A DNA stretch of 64,000 nt from Fluctibacter halophilus (GTDB taxonomy: Bacteria; Pseudomonadota; Gammaproteobacteria; Enterobacterales; Alteromonadaceae). The notes below the pieces were generated by a model that saw only the letters and a list, made by a program, of their open reading frames with translations, did no database searches and was not told the DNA's origin. Position 1 is the stretch's first letter. Every line of letters begins with the position of its first letter. The stretch spans positions 1,396,998 through 1,460,997 of the forward strand of contig NZ_JAJEWP010000001.1 of the NCBI RefSeq assembly GCF_020687825.1, read 5' to 3'. Below are positions 38,385 to 47,286 of the stretch, piece by piece. A program made the translations under genes and the position numbers.

Positions 38385-38410
38385 GAACTACCGACCCCCA
38401 CCATGTCAAG
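38365..38410 (-). pseudogene. 3' half of tRNA-Val(GAC): left attachment site of prophage B
   Basis: 46 nucleotides are identical in layout to the tRNA-Val(GAC) 3' half: anticodon loop with TTGACAT, GGTGG stem strand, variable loop, T-arm (GTTCGAGTC), acceptor CGGACGC and CCA. The 5' half is absent, and the sequence before the loop is not complementary to GGTGG. The boundary coincides with a TGTCAA-G-TTGACA palindrome (38404-38416). The intact tRNA should lie right of the window. Confidence 0.88.
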
Positions 38411-38582
38411 TTGACAGCCAAAACTGACATAAAACCTATTAAATACAGTATGTTAGATGTGATTTTTGCGGTGATTTCAACCGCGAAAAAAAGACAAAAG
38501 CGGAAATACAGAACCTTTTAGAATCAAAGGGTTACGATTTTAAAACTACTGTATAAGGGTCCGCCCAAGTGGAGGCTAAACG

Positions 38583-39020
38583 ATGACACTACCATATCAA
38601 AACGCAACAGCCGGTGACAATGCGATCCGGGATATTCAGAAAATGCTCAAACAGTTTGGATGCACCAAGTTTGCCACCGGTGAGGATTTCGACACGGGCG
38701 AGCTGTTTGTTCAGTTTGAACACCGTGGACGCATGGTGTCACTAATTGCCAGCTCAAAAGGATATGCTGCAGCGTGGCTCAAGGAAAACCCATACAACAA
38801 CCGAAGGAAAGGAACAAAGGCCGACCACGAAGCCAAAGCACTGGAGAAAGGCGGTACCGCCGTATATTCAATTTTACGGGATTGGGTAAAGGGCCAGGTC
38901 ACTGCAATTGAAATCGGCATGCTGTCGTTTGAATCAGCGTTCCTAAGTCACATTTTACTTCCCAGTGGAAAGCGTGTTATTGAACACGTAGAGGAACAAA
39001 AGCTATTGGAAGGGAAATGA
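38583..39020 (+). CDS. Phage accessory protein, conserved hypothetical
   Basis: 145 residues beginning MTLPYQNATAGDNAIRDIQK, then FGCTKF and FDTGELFVQFEHRGRMVSL and AAWLKENPY. I know this pattern from phage and prophage hypothetical proteins without an assigned role. GGAGG lies eight bases before the ATG. It is on the opposite strand to all late genes next to the left attachment site, a typical place for lysogenic-conversion genes. It overlaps the next gene by four bases. Confidence 0.7.
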   Translation: MTLPYQNATAGDNAIRDIQKMLKQFGCTKFATGEDFDTGELFVQFEHRGRMVSLIASSKGYAAAWLKENPYNNRRKGTKADHEAKALEKGGTAVYSILRDWVKGQVTAIEIGMLSFESAFLSHILLPSGKRVIEHVEEQKLLEGK

Positions 39021-39400
39021 AACAGAAAGACTTTTACATTCGTGTTCTCGAATTTGCATGTAGCAAAACTGGGATATTCACATTGAGTGAGATTAGGGAG
39101 GAGTTTAGTCAGGAGTTTGAAAACATTGATGGATTGTGGGATGCCTTTAAACGGCAGATAATGAAAGAATCTATTTTAATGCTTCCAGAGAGTGGCCCAA
39201 GCGCATTTTCAAGAGATGTTCAAGACAGTAATAAGTGGGATTCTATTAAACTTCACGCCACTGTCGAGGACAGGATGCGCCTTTTGGAATACACTGAATT
39301 GCAAGAAGCAAGGCAGAGTTCTGAGCAGGCGCTTGGAATTGCCATTATAGCGATCGCTTTAAACGTGATTGGCCTGTTTTACACGATTATTTCTGGCTAA
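39017..39400 (+). CDS. Accessory protein with C-terminal membrane anchor
   Basis: 127 residues. A soluble charged region (residues 1-100) is followed by a hydrophobic C-terminal segment (about residues 105-125, GIAIIAIALNVIGLFYTII), so it is probably tail-anchored in the inner membrane. It overlaps the upstream gene by four bases and is transcribed with it, opposite to the structural genes. It has no family I recognise. Superinfection exclusion is a possible role but not shown. Confidence 0.65.
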   Translation: MKQKDFYIRVLEFACSKTGIFTLSEIREEFSQEFENIDGLWDAFKRQIMKESILMLPESGPSAFSRDVQDSNKWDSIKLHATVEDRMRLLEYTELQEARQSSEQALGIAIIAIALNVIGLFYTIISG

Positions 39401-39608
39401 CCCGCTCCCTGGGCGGGTCAACCCACTCCCAGGTTAAACCCTGCTCTATCATCGCCTGCTTTTGCTCTTGCAGAATGTCGTGAAGCGCAAACGGCATATA
39501 CGCATCACGGTTAAAGTGGGTGGCCTTCCATGTGCCTTGGTGTTTTTCATAGCGCACGGTTTGAATGTGCTTACCGGATCGGTAGATGAAAAGTAACTTG
39601 GTTTGCAT
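39387..39608 (-). CDS. Hypothetical small phage protein
   Basis: 73 residues (MQTKLLFIYRSGKHIQTVRYEKHQG...), ending in a proline/arginine-rich tail. It is on the late-gene strand at the left end of the prophage, and its stop overlaps the convergent accessory gene. I do not recognise it. Confidence 0.5.
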   Translation of the reverse strand: MQTKLLFIYRSGKHIQTVRYEKHQGTWKATHFNRDAYMPFALHDILQEQKQAMIEQGLTWEWVDPPRERVSQK

Positions 39609-39649
39609 GTTGGCACTGGATAGATAAACAGTGCAGGAATGATACTGAG

Positions 39650-40042
39650 TTAGACTTCCCCGGGCAACTGCATTGACAGGACGTTACCACTTTCACTGAT
39701 CGCGTTGGTAACAATCCACTCAAGACGCTGTATGCCGTTTTCCGGTATTGGCTTTACATCGCCACCAAATACACGCTTAATCTCGTCGTTGATGATGCTC
39801 AGCGCGTTATGCATTGCATTATCGGCGTCGACACCGGTTAACAGGTTGCTACCGTCAATGTCCGGACCGATCAACCACGCCCACTTGCCTGTTGTACCAA
39901 TTTCGCGGTAACGACAATCAAGGCTCCACGTGTTGTCAAACATCATTACCAGGTCGATATAGGCGTCATACTGTCGATGCTTTCCGTCCAGTACGAAATG
40001 TGCGGCACCTTCTGATGGGGCCCCAGGCGAACCAATGGCCAT
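39650..40042 (-). CDS. Hypothetical phage protein downstream of the tailspike
   Basis: 130 residues with FDNTWSLDCRYREIG and WAWLIGPDIDGSNLLTG. It begins three bases after the tailspike stop codon, so it is probably co-transcribed. It may be a tail assembly or tail-fibre accessory protein by position only. Confidence 0.6.
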   Translation of the reverse strand: MAIGSPGAPSEGAAHFVLDGKHRQYDAYIDLVMMFDNTWSLDCRYREIGTTGKWAWLIGPDIDGSNLLTGVDADNAMHNALSIINDEIKRVFGGDVKPIPENGIQRLEWIVTNAISESGNVLSMQLPGEV

Positions 40043-40045
40043 ATT

Positions 40046-42040
40046 TTACTCCCTTGTGATGAACCGTTGTGGGTTCATGTCTTTGGTGAAAATTCTAAAG
40101 TAGAAATCAGGTGTACCCTGCAGACCTGCAATGGTTGCGTTTTGCGCAATGCGGTATATCTGCTTTGCAGTTAACCCGTTGATACGTTGTGTATGAACAA
40201 CGCCAGAACCGCTTGTGGTCGGCAATTGAATGGTATCAATCGTATTACCCTGGTAGTCCTGAATTGTGTACGACGGAGCTGTTGTGCATGTGTATGCGCC
40301 ATCACCGTACACCTCAATAAAAACGCGCCCAACAGGCGCGGTAAAGTTGCGACGATCAATGTTTAGAAAGCCGCCATTACCCGCGTCCGGTCCAAAAGTC
40401 CACAAAGTGGTTTCTTTAAGCTTGTCGTTTGGAATAACGATAGAGTTGATTGAATCTTTGGGTGTCCTCAATAGTTCCATGTTGTAATCGAGCGTGGTAC
40501 CACCACCATCGATCACGTAGTCATGGTCGTAGCTATTCGGATCATTGGCGACAATCGGCACACCGTCTACAACAATCCGGAATGTCTCGATGGTCGCATC
40601 AACATAAACAGCGTTCACCTCGTTGGCCGGCGTGTTGTTCTTTAGGTTTTGACTCATTTGCATGTAGCCGCCTTTGTGCCCAAAAGTGATCTCATCCGCA
40701 CCAACAATACCGGCAAAGGTGATGTTAACGCCCTGGTCTGACGCTACGCCAGCACCATCAGAGACTCGCTGTGCTTGCTCGTAGTTGTTCTCAAAGTACA
40801 CGCCATCGATAGTTATCCGAATGCCACCACCACGGCACATCATTCCGCTTTGCCAAGCCGTTTGACATACGCCACCATAGAGCTGGATGGCAACAAAATT
40901 TCCGGCATCGGCGGTATTATCAAAGCACCAGTTGTGCCAGTACCTTTCAGCACTGCAATGAAAGAATGAGATAGCGTTGACCGGCCCATCGTTTTGGTGA
41001 ACGTACCAACCGTACGATTCATTGGCATCATTCCCTTCGGTGGGTGCATGCCGGTTAGCCGCTTGTCTGGCATATGAGTTGTAAAATGATGGGTTGTATG
41101 AATTTGAAATGTCAAAGGCAATTCTGTGGCCTATAGCATACACATTGTACATGGCGCAGCTTTCAAACCACCGGCGGATCTTTATGGCTGTATCAGCCAT
41201 AGTACCATCGCTTTGCAAGCGAAAATCACGCAACACGGTGGACTTGTACCCGTTGGCGGTTCCGTACGCAGTATCGAAATTAAGCGTTACAGCGGTGTTT
41301 GTGTGATTTCTAAGGATTGACTCATCGCCGCACCCTTCTATCATGATCTCGCCGCCAACATCATGCGAGTCATATAGGTGCATCTCACCGCGATTGAGAG
41401 AGAGGATGCCACCATTTGCAATGGCGTAGTCGATACAGGCTTGGAGAGCAGCATCGTCAGCGCCACTGATGCCCTCATCCAGAAATTGGGCCCCAGCCTG
41501 TGCTGGACTGATCGTATTACCCATGGGTACGAACTGAAGCTTTAAACCGTTATCGAGAACAATCAAATCAAGTGCAGTAGTGGTGCCTGGCGTTGATCCG
41601 GATACTACGACGTATTTTGCAGCACCGAAGTCGAACACGTTGTTATAACCTGCTGTCTCGACGACATCATCAACAAGTAACGACGTATCAGCTATTGCTG
41701 ATGCCAAATTCAGGTATTGCTTTCCACCGGTTGTTTTCACCACCGGGTTGACATTATCAGCGAGTTTTACGGCGTTGGTCGTGTCGTTGGCGTCCGCCTC
41801 CGCTGACGTTGGGAAGGCATAAAGATCATACGCCTGATCAATGTATGGAATGAAAAGTGCCCCCCCCGATGTTTTTGGAAAGCCTTCAACATTGATCTCG
41901 GCCCTGGCAATCGTAGTGGTTCCCTCGCTTGCCGTTGCCATTGATATTGCTGTTGTCGTCCCTGGGACATAAAACTTCAACCAATAGTTTGAGACACCAA
42001 CATATTGAGGGATAGTAAATGCTATTGGATACCATGACAT
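40046..42040 (-). CDS. Tailspike/tail-fibre protein with predicted beta-helix
   Basis: 664 residues. The N-terminal part (residues about 1-110: YWLKFYVPGTTTAIS, GALFIPYIDQAYDLYAF) resembles the head-binding domain of P22-like tailspikes. The middle (about 180-500) is rich in the short repeats expected of a parallel beta-helix (GGILSLNRGEMHLYDSHDVG, GGIRITIDGVYFENNYEQ), typical of polysaccharide-depolymerising spikes. The C-terminus is a probable trimerisation region. Last major structural gene, just after a terminator. It determines which surface glycan the phage reads. Confidence 0.8.
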   Translation of the reverse strand: MSWYPIAFTIPQYVGVSNYWLKFYVPGTTTAISMATASEGTTTIARAEINVEGFPKTSGGALFIPYIDQAYDLYAFPTSAEADANDTTNAVKLADNVNPVVKTTGGKQYLNLASAIADTSLLVDDVVETAGYNNVFDFGAAKYVVVSGSTPGTTTALDLIVLDNGLKLQFVPMGNTISPAQAGAQFLDEGISGADDAALQACIDYAIANGGILSLNRGEMHLYDSHDVGGEIMIEGCGDESILRNHTNTAVTLNFDTAYGTANGYKSTVLRDFRLQSDGTMADTAIKIRRWFESCAMYNVYAIGHRIAFDISNSYNPSFYNSYARQAANRHAPTEGNDANESYGWYVHQNDGPVNAISFFHCSAERYWHNWCFDNTADAGNFVAIQLYGGVCQTAWQSGMMCRGGGIRITIDGVYFENNYEQAQRVSDGAGVASDQGVNITFAGIVGADEITFGHKGGYMQMSQNLKNNTPANEVNAVYVDATIETFRIVVDGVPIVANDPNSYDHDYVIDGGGTTLDYNMELLRTPKDSINSIVIPNDKLKETTLWTFGPDAGNGGFLNIDRRNFTAPVGRVFIEVYGDGAYTCTTAPSYTIQDYQGNTIDTIQLPTTSGSGVVHTQRINGLTAKQIYRIAQNATIAGLQGTPDFYFRIFTKDMNPQRFITRE

Positions 42041-42065
42041 ACGTTATTTACCTTTCTTTGGGCAT

Positions 42066-42089
42066 AAAAAAACCCGCCAGTTGGCGGGT
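42066..42089 (-). terminator. Terminator between the ejection genes and the tailspike gene
   Basis: A 7-bp stem (ACCCGCC with GGCGGGT) with an AGTT loop and a T run on the minus strand, between 42040 and 42111. The tailspike gene is either read through or has its own promoter. Confidence 0.8.
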
Positions 42090-42110
42090 CTAATTCATAT
42101 TTATTAGCGG

Positions 42111-44090
42111 TTAGTTGTTCTCTTTATCTTGAGATACTCCAGCAGCTGCAGCCCCCGGAAGCACCCTTGTGGCGTCCGAAGCTAGCCGCCCAGTATCAAG
42201 AGGCTTGATCGGTTGCGGAATAGTAATTGCGTTTTTCTCTGTGTTTGACACTTTCAACCCCTTGAAAAAGTCATACACCATTGAATTTTTTGTGATGCTT
42301 TTGTTCAGAGATTGAATTGCCTGGGCAGATGGACCAAGGCCCAGCTGAGTTCCCCTTGCTGGCTCTCGAATCTTCGCAATAGCCTGCAACCCTTTCAAAA
42401 ATTCGCGCTCTTCCTTATCAAATAGAACACGTAATTTATCGCGCCCAAGCCGGTTGAGTGCTTTCGTCAGTTGTTTTTCTGACAGTGCAAACTTCCCACT
42501 CACATCCTTAAATGACTGATCTCGAATGTACTCTAGCGCATCAGCTCGAACAGAAGCCCATGCCTCGATAGCCTCTGGGCTCTCTTGATTCAACAGATAA
42601 CGCTTTAACTGCTCAAGATCTGTAGAGCGCGTAGCTTTCGCTAGCACTGCGTCATTGAAAAACGTATCAGGGTTGTATTTATTACCAAGAATGTCGCGGA
42701 CGAACTCTTTAGAACGTTGGTCGAACTTTGATGATTTTATTCTTGTCAGTGACTTTTCAAAATCACGCTTCATGGCTCGCGCCTGCTCGAATTCATCAAC
42801 ACCGGTCGCACTGAACACATCGTCATCGATGGCTTCTTTCAGTTGTGCCAGCTTTCTTTTCCCTACGCTGCTAAGGGAATCATAGTAAGAATTCAGATCT
42901 TGACGGATCCTCTCTGCGGTATTTGGGCTGATAGGTTTGCTTTTTTTGCCCTTCAAAGACACCCCGTGGTCACGCAGAATGCTGCGAACTGCACCGCGAA
43001 GCCCGCCTGTTACGCGGTCCGTGCCAGCCAAACTATCTACAGCACCTCTGAGAGCATTAAGCTCAACAATTGGATTGTCGCCGGCCAAATCCCTCGCAGC
43101 TGAGTACGCAGCACCAATTACACCGTCTTGCGCAATGGCATTCTGCTCAACGAAGTGGGTTACGGGGTTGTATGGCGTTGATGATGATGGTTTGCCAGTC
43201 ATGCCAACTGCATCATCAACCTTACTCATCAGCGCATCGTCCTGTTCCTGAATGGCCTTTCGGACAATGCCGTCTTTTTTGACTAACTCCTGCTGAACCT
43301 GGAAATCTGTAGCGCTTCCTGTCATCTGTGCCCGCGTGGGCTCGATACCATACTGGTTAAACAGAGCTCTGCGTGCTTTTTGTTGCGCGTTGGTTGGTGA
43401 GCCTTTGGCGGCTTGCTCGGCTTGAGATACGAGATCATCAAACGTCAAGCCTGCGTCATCTAGTGCTTCGAGAAGATCTTTGGATGGTTCGCCTAACTTG
43501 TTAACTACTGGAACAGGTGAGCGAGTACCTTTGAATGATGTGACCAGCCGGCGGCCAAGGCGACTAAGCTGAGGAAAAACCAACTCAAGAGCACCCGCAA
43601 CAGTGCCGCCCAGAATTGCTGCATCTTGGGTATCCCCGGTTCCCATACCCTCAGAGATAATCGCACCTTCAGTCGCTCCTAATCCTGTGGAAGCTGCCAC
43701 GCGGCCTGCAGTACTTCCAATTTTACCTATCGCAGCACCAGGCACCATAAATGGCGCAGCCTGCCCTACAAACCTCCCTACAGTTTGGGTCACAGGGCGC
43801 TTCTTTTCAAGGTCAGAAAACGCTTGTTTTACGGTTTCATCTTCAGGATCCAGTAATCCAAACGTGGCGCCGCGAACCACATCCATCAAACCTCGGCCTG
43901 TTGCAATGGCGAGCGAATCAAAAACACCAAGGTTGTCGTTGATTGCCTCAAGTGCAACCTGCCTCTGCTCATCGGTTGGCCGCTGATACTCGGACTCCTT
44001 AAAGCCGCCAGAGTCAAGATCAATTACGCGACGGTTACCGTTTGGCGTTTTTTGTTCTGGTTTATCAATACCAAGATCAATTACCGGCAT
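42111..44090 (-). CDS. Large internal virion (DNA ejection) protein
   Basis: 659 residues. A charged N-terminus (MPVIDLGIDKPEQKTPNGNR) is followed by a glycine/alanine-rich hydrophobic stretch at about residues 100-180 (GRFVGQAAPFMVPGAAIGKI, VAASTGLGATEGAIISEG) of the kind that inserts in a membrane during genome ejection, then long helical segments. Size, order and composition fit a podovirus ejection protein comparable to P22 gp16 or gp20. It overlaps the next upstream gene by 14 bases. Confidence 0.7.
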   Translation of the reverse strand: MPVIDLGIDKPEQKTPNGNRRVIDLDSGGFKESEYQRPTDEQRQVALEAINDNLGVFDSLAIATGRGLMDVVRGATFGLLDPEDETVKQAFSDLEKKRPVTQTVGRFVGQAAPFMVPGAAIGKIGSTAGRVAASTGLGATEGAIISEGMGTGDTQDAAILGGTVAGALELVFPQLSRLGRRLVTSFKGTRSPVPVVNKLGEPSKDLLEALDDAGLTFDDLVSQAEQAAKGSPTNAQQKARRALFNQYGIEPTRAQMTGSATDFQVQQELVKKDGIVRKAIQEQDDALMSKVDDAVGMTGKPSSSTPYNPVTHFVEQNAIAQDGVIGAAYSAARDLAGDNPIVELNALRGAVDSLAGTDRVTGGLRGAVRSILRDHGVSLKGKKSKPISPNTAERIRQDLNSYYDSLSSVGKRKLAQLKEAIDDDVFSATGVDEFEQARAMKRDFEKSLTRIKSSKFDQRSKEFVRDILGNKYNPDTFFNDAVLAKATRSTDLEQLKRYLLNQESPEAIEAWASVRADALEYIRDQSFKDVSGKFALSEKQLTKALNRLGRDKLRVLFDKEEREFLKGLQAIAKIREPARGTQLGLGPSAQAIQSLNKSITKNSMVYDFFKGLKVSNTEKNAITIPQPIKPLDTGRLASDATRVLPGAAAAGVSQDKENN

Positions 44091-45342
44091 TTAATTTCTC
44101 CAACACTTCCTCGATGGTCATATCATATTCAACCGCTGTATCCTGAAGATCCGCAAGGGTGTACTGACCTTTTTCGGTATCAACTGTTTCATTAAAATCG
44201 AAGAAAAACTTGTCAGGGTCACCGCCTTTTTGAACGTATCGGTCAAACTGTTCTGATTCACGGTTCATAAACCAGTTTGCTCTGGAAAGCGAAGCAGCCC
44301 TTGCTCGGTTCGCCGATTGAGGATCGCTAAGTCGGCCAGAAATACCCTGTGTAACACCGAATTCAAAGTCTGTCGTTGGACCTTTGAACGCCTGTAATTG
44401 TTGCAGCGATTGTGACAGAAGTGCGGCTTCAAGAGCCCCTTCTTTCGATACATCAATACCCGGCATCAATCTGGCAATTTGCATTTTTGCGGCACCGGTT
44501 AACCCCTGATCAGCTTCCTCTACTAACTTCATCGCTTGACGCAATGGCAAGAAGTTTCGAGCGGCTCTTTGCCGACGTTCTGTGAACTCTTTTCGCATGT
44601 CTGATATGCGTTTCTCACGCAGTTTGACACGCTCAAGTTTGGCCGTCTGTTCAACCTCAGTTTCACGTTTTTGCGCTGGTGTTGATTGCACGGCACCAGG
44701 GACGTCAACACGAAACGCTTCCCCCGTATTTGGGTCGAAACTTGGGTAGTACACCTGGCCCGTTTCACTGTCTACTTGCGGGGCTGAGTTGCGCAAAGAT
44801 ACGTCATTTCTGCCTTTACCAATGCCAACTTGACGGGCAATATCTGCACCTTGTTTAATCCGATTGATCAGCGGTTCTACCTGGCCACTTTCAATCATTT
44901 TCAGCGCTTCTATGGATTCAACCGGATCTACTGGCTCACCACGGGCTTGAGCTTCCTGAAGCGCCTTAATGCGATTTTGAAGAGATAGCTTGGCGCCCTG
45001 AGTGTCACCAGATGAAAGTAACGGCATCAACTCCCCCATTCCGTAAGTGACTATGCTGCGAAGCCGCTCGCTGTCTCTTTCGCTAATGGTTGGGTTCTGC
45101 ATGCGGTCAAGCTCTATTCTACTTGCCTGATTGCGTACACTCTGCTCTTCATTCCCTAGCGACTGTCCAGCTATGCGTACGCCATACATAGCCTCCTGTA
45201 GAGGCAATAAACGGTCGGCATGCTCACGCTGCTGCTTGGATGCTTTCAATCGCTCATTGTTGACCAACGTGTTCTGGTAAACATCAATGGCGCTTTTTAC
45301 GTTAGGAGCCTGAACAGCCAACTGAATACGTGGATCAATCAT
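44077..45342 (-). CDS. Probable second ejection/internal virion protein
   Basis: 421 residues, helical and Gln/Arg-rich (RLKASKQQREHADRLLPLQE, KRETEVEQTAKLERVKLREK). Helical internal proteins of this size flank the large ejection protein in P22-like and BPP-1-like phages. It starts three bases before the stop of its upstream neighbour region and overlaps the 659-residue gene. Function is assigned by position and composition. Confidence 0.62.
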   Translation of the reverse strand: MIDPRIQLAVQAPNVKSAIDVYQNTLVNNERLKASKQQREHADRLLPLQEAMYGVRIAGQSLGNEEQSVRNQASRIELDRMQNPTISERDSERLRSIVTYGMGELMPLLSSGDTQGAKLSLQNRIKALQEAQARGEPVDPVESIEALKMIESGQVEPLINRIKQGADIARQVGIGKGRNDVSLRNSAPQVDSETGQVYYPSFDPNTGEAFRVDVPGAVQSTPAQKRETEVEQTAKLERVKLREKRISDMRKEFTERRQRAARNFLPLRQAMKLVEEADQGLTGAAKMQIARLMPGIDVSKEGALEAALLSQSLQQLQAFKGPTTDFEFGVTQGISGRLSDPQSANRARAASLSRANWFMNRESEQFDRYVQKGGDPDKFFFDFNETVDTEKGQYTLADLQDTAVEYDMTIEEVLEKLNAGN

Positions 45343-45345
45343 AAA

Positions 45346-45906
45346 TTACCCCAACCCGATGAATGAAAGGCCCTTATTGATCAGACCTTGCCCTGTATCA
45401 CTGCCGAGAATGCTGCCACTTAGATCAAAGAGGTTTTGGTACCCTTGCGCCCTTGCGTTTTCTCCCCCGACAATCCCGCCTGCAAGCGCAGCACCTTGGC
45501 CGGTGAGCAAGTTACCCTGATTGATAGCGGTAGCCTGTCCGAAATTCAGAAGATCTCCGATGGACTGTTTCTGGTCTTGAATTAACGGGTATGCACTGGT
45601 TAGGAAATTCTTGGAAAGATCCAACGCCGTATCACCGGCTGACAACCGGCTTCTTGCTGCGGCGATTCTGGACGTGACATTGTTTGCATTATCCAGTGAA
45701 GCCTGAAAAATTGGATTGCCCTGCAAATACTCATACTGTTGATTTGGGTCAGTGAGAAAACCTGAAAGGTTCAAACCCTGTTCACCAATCTTCTTGAAAG
45801 GATCAAGTAATGAGGATGCTTTTTCACCGTATTCGACCTGTGTCTGTGCAGCTTCACGTGAGGCATCAGCCGCCGTCTTACCTGTCAATCTGTCAAAGAA
45901 ACCCAT
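45346..45906 (-). CDS. Ejection protein of the P22 gp7 type
   Basis: 186 residues, beginning MGFFDRLTGKTAADASREAA and ending GLINKGLSFIGLG, with Gly/Ala/Gln-rich helices (GNLLTGQGAALAGGIVGGEN). This is a common pattern in small podoviral DNA transfer proteins. It is the first of three consecutive ejection genes, ahead of the 421- and 659-residue proteins, as in P22 (7, 20, 16). Confidence 0.7.
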   Translation of the reverse strand: MGFFDRLTGKTAADASREAAQTQVEYGEKASSLLDPFKKIGEQGLNLSGFLTDPNQQYEYLQGNPIFQASLDNANNVTSRIAAARSRLSAGDTALDLSKNFLTSAYPLIQDQKQSIGDLLNFGQATAINQGNLLTGQGAALAGGIVGGENARAQGYQNLFDLSGSILGSDTGQGLINKGLSFIGLG

Positions 45907-46325
45907 CAGTTAAACCTCGTTATAATGACGTCATAGGCGACGCCGTGTTTCGTGTAGTGGTTCGCCAAGGTGCCGACAACCCTGGCTCCCATCTTCTTGT
46001 TAAATGCGATCACATTTGGGTAAAGCGTCGGGACAAGCCCATAAATAGGCACATCAACCATGTTCAATATCGCTTTCGCAAATGCTTCAGCGTGCGCCTT
46101 ACGGTGTTCTGGTAGAACTTGAAAGTGACCCTCAACGCCGTCACGGTAAGGGTGAAAAATAGCGAGGCCAACAATCTCACCGTCAACATAAGCGCCAAGA
46201 TAAACGTGATGCTCGTCCATGGGTGGCGGTGCGTCTCCGTTGTCTCCGGTGATGGCCTCATAAATGTCCGGGTGGTTCAGCACTTTTGATACCTCGCCAG
46301 CGTCTTGGACAGTGAGGATCCGCAT
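45906..46325 (-). CDS. GNAT-like phage protein in the tail cluster
   Basis: 139 residues from the ATG at 46325, two bases after the upstream stop. The first half MRILTVQDAGEVSKVLNHPD and the acetyltransferase-like centre (VGLAIFHPYRDGVEGHFQVL, HRKAHAEAFAKAIL) plus FNKKMGARVVG fit the small GNAT-fold phage proteins (DUF2824 type). A canonical R/Q-x2-G-x-G/A loop is not obvious. Its target is unknown, possibly a virion or host protein. It is between tail genes and ejection genes. Confidence 0.68.
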   Translation of the reverse strand: MRILTVQDAGEVSKVLNHPDIYEAITGDNGDAPPPMDEHHVYLGAYVDGEIVGLAIFHPYRDGVEGHFQVLPEHRKAHAEAFAKAILNMVDVPIYGLVPTLYPNVIAFNKKMGARVVGTLANHYTKHGVAYDVIITRFN

Positions 46326-46327
46326 GC

Positions 46328-46666
46328 TTAGTCGTTTGTGGTTAAGGTGCCGGAGATATTGACCTGAACATTGCCGGCCGTATCGGATCCTTCGACGGTT
46401 TGGCCCCCCTCGATGACCACCCCGATCAACTCCCGAGCCAACCACGACTTACCGGGCAATATGGTCTTTTTAGCCAGGTAATTGGTCGCAGATGACGCCG
46501 TACCGTTACCGAGCCGCCAGATTGTCACAGTTTCTGCAGCGCTGCCGGTATTGGTGAACACCGCGCTACCGATAAAAACGGCTGTGCCCTCTTCCGGCTC
46601 CAATATAGGCGCAGCAACAGCCGCCAGGGCCGTATCAATGGCCAGCGATTTCAATTGTGTTGTCAT
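46328..46666 (-). CDS. Phage virion-associated hypothetical protein
   Basis: 112 residues, beta-rich with many Gly, Ala and Thr (VFIGSAVFTNTGSAAETVTI). It may be a small virion or tail decoration protein. It lies between the 203-residue gene and the GNAT-like gene with short gaps. Not recognised beyond this. Confidence 0.6.
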   Translation of the reverse strand: MTTQLKSLAIDTALAAVAAPILEPEEGTAVFIGSAVFTNTGSAAETVTIWRLGNGTASSATNYLAKKTILPGKSWLARELIGVVIEGGQTVEGSDTAGNVQVNISGTLTTND

Positions 46667-46674
46667 GGTTTACC

Positions 46675-47286
46675 TCAGACTATGGACCACTCACCATTCG
46701 CATAAACAAGCGTCTGGCTGTCGTATGGAAGTAGGAGCGAAGCACTATAATCACCGTCAACGATCGCTGTATCAGCAATGGCATAGACGTTAGTGCCGCG
46801 GCGTTTAATGATCACTGTCTCACCTTCATCAGGGAACGGGTTTAACCGCACGTTGATCACTGCCGTGTTTTCACAAATGATCACTTGGTTGCCGGCCGAT
46901 TCAATGCTTGAACTGGTCGTGATGACCTCTAAATCTTCCTCGGCTGGCAATTGGATGGAAAGGCTTACATTATTACCGCCTTCCTCTTGCATGGTCGGTG
47001 CAGTTACCGGCTTTACTTGCTCAACATCCGGCGTGGACAAAAACAAACTTTCCAATACATCGGCATCACTCTGTTCAGGCAAAGGCCTGTCCAAGCTGTA
47101 GTGAAGAAGCTGAATAGCTGAATCAATCAAGCGCTGCAGCACTTCAAACAAGTCTTCATTGCCACCGGATCGGACCCATAATTGCCGTAGGATCGTGTTC
47201 ATCTGCAGAAAGAAGTTCGTTACTTCTGGGTTTTTCTGCAGCTCCTTGGGGATCCGCAACTGAGGCGGCGGGTTCACTTTGGTCAC
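46675..47286 (-). CDS. Phage hypothetical protein in the tail cluster
   Basis: 203 residues from a GTG that overlaps the upstream stop (GTGA). N-terminal PPQLRIPKELQKNPEVTNFF with helical segments, then a beta-rich C-terminal region (VIIKRRGTNVYAIADTAIVD). This pattern occurs in podovirus tail clusters next to the stabilisation protein. Role unknown. Confidence 0.6.
   Translation of the reverse strand: MTKVNPPPQLRIPKELQKNPEVTNFFLQMNTILRQLWVRSGGNEDLFEVLQRLIDSAIQLLHYSLDRPLPEQSDADVLESLFLSTPDVEQVKPVTAPTMQEEGGNNVSLSIQLPAEEDLEVITTSSSIESAGNQVIICENTAVINVRLNPFPDEGETVIIKRRGTNVYAIADTAIVDGDYSASLLLPYDSQTLVYANGEWSIV

Noticed and set aside
38442-38556. A short frame with a C-x2-C motif left of the accessory operon
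   Set aside because: It has no start codon and is bounded by a stop just upstream. It may be a coding remnant but cannot be supported.
42111-44090. Tape-measure protein of a long-tailed phage
   Set aside because: The surrounding adaptor, plug, ejection and tailspike genes are of the short-tailed type, and no major tail or tail-tube gene is present in the cluster.
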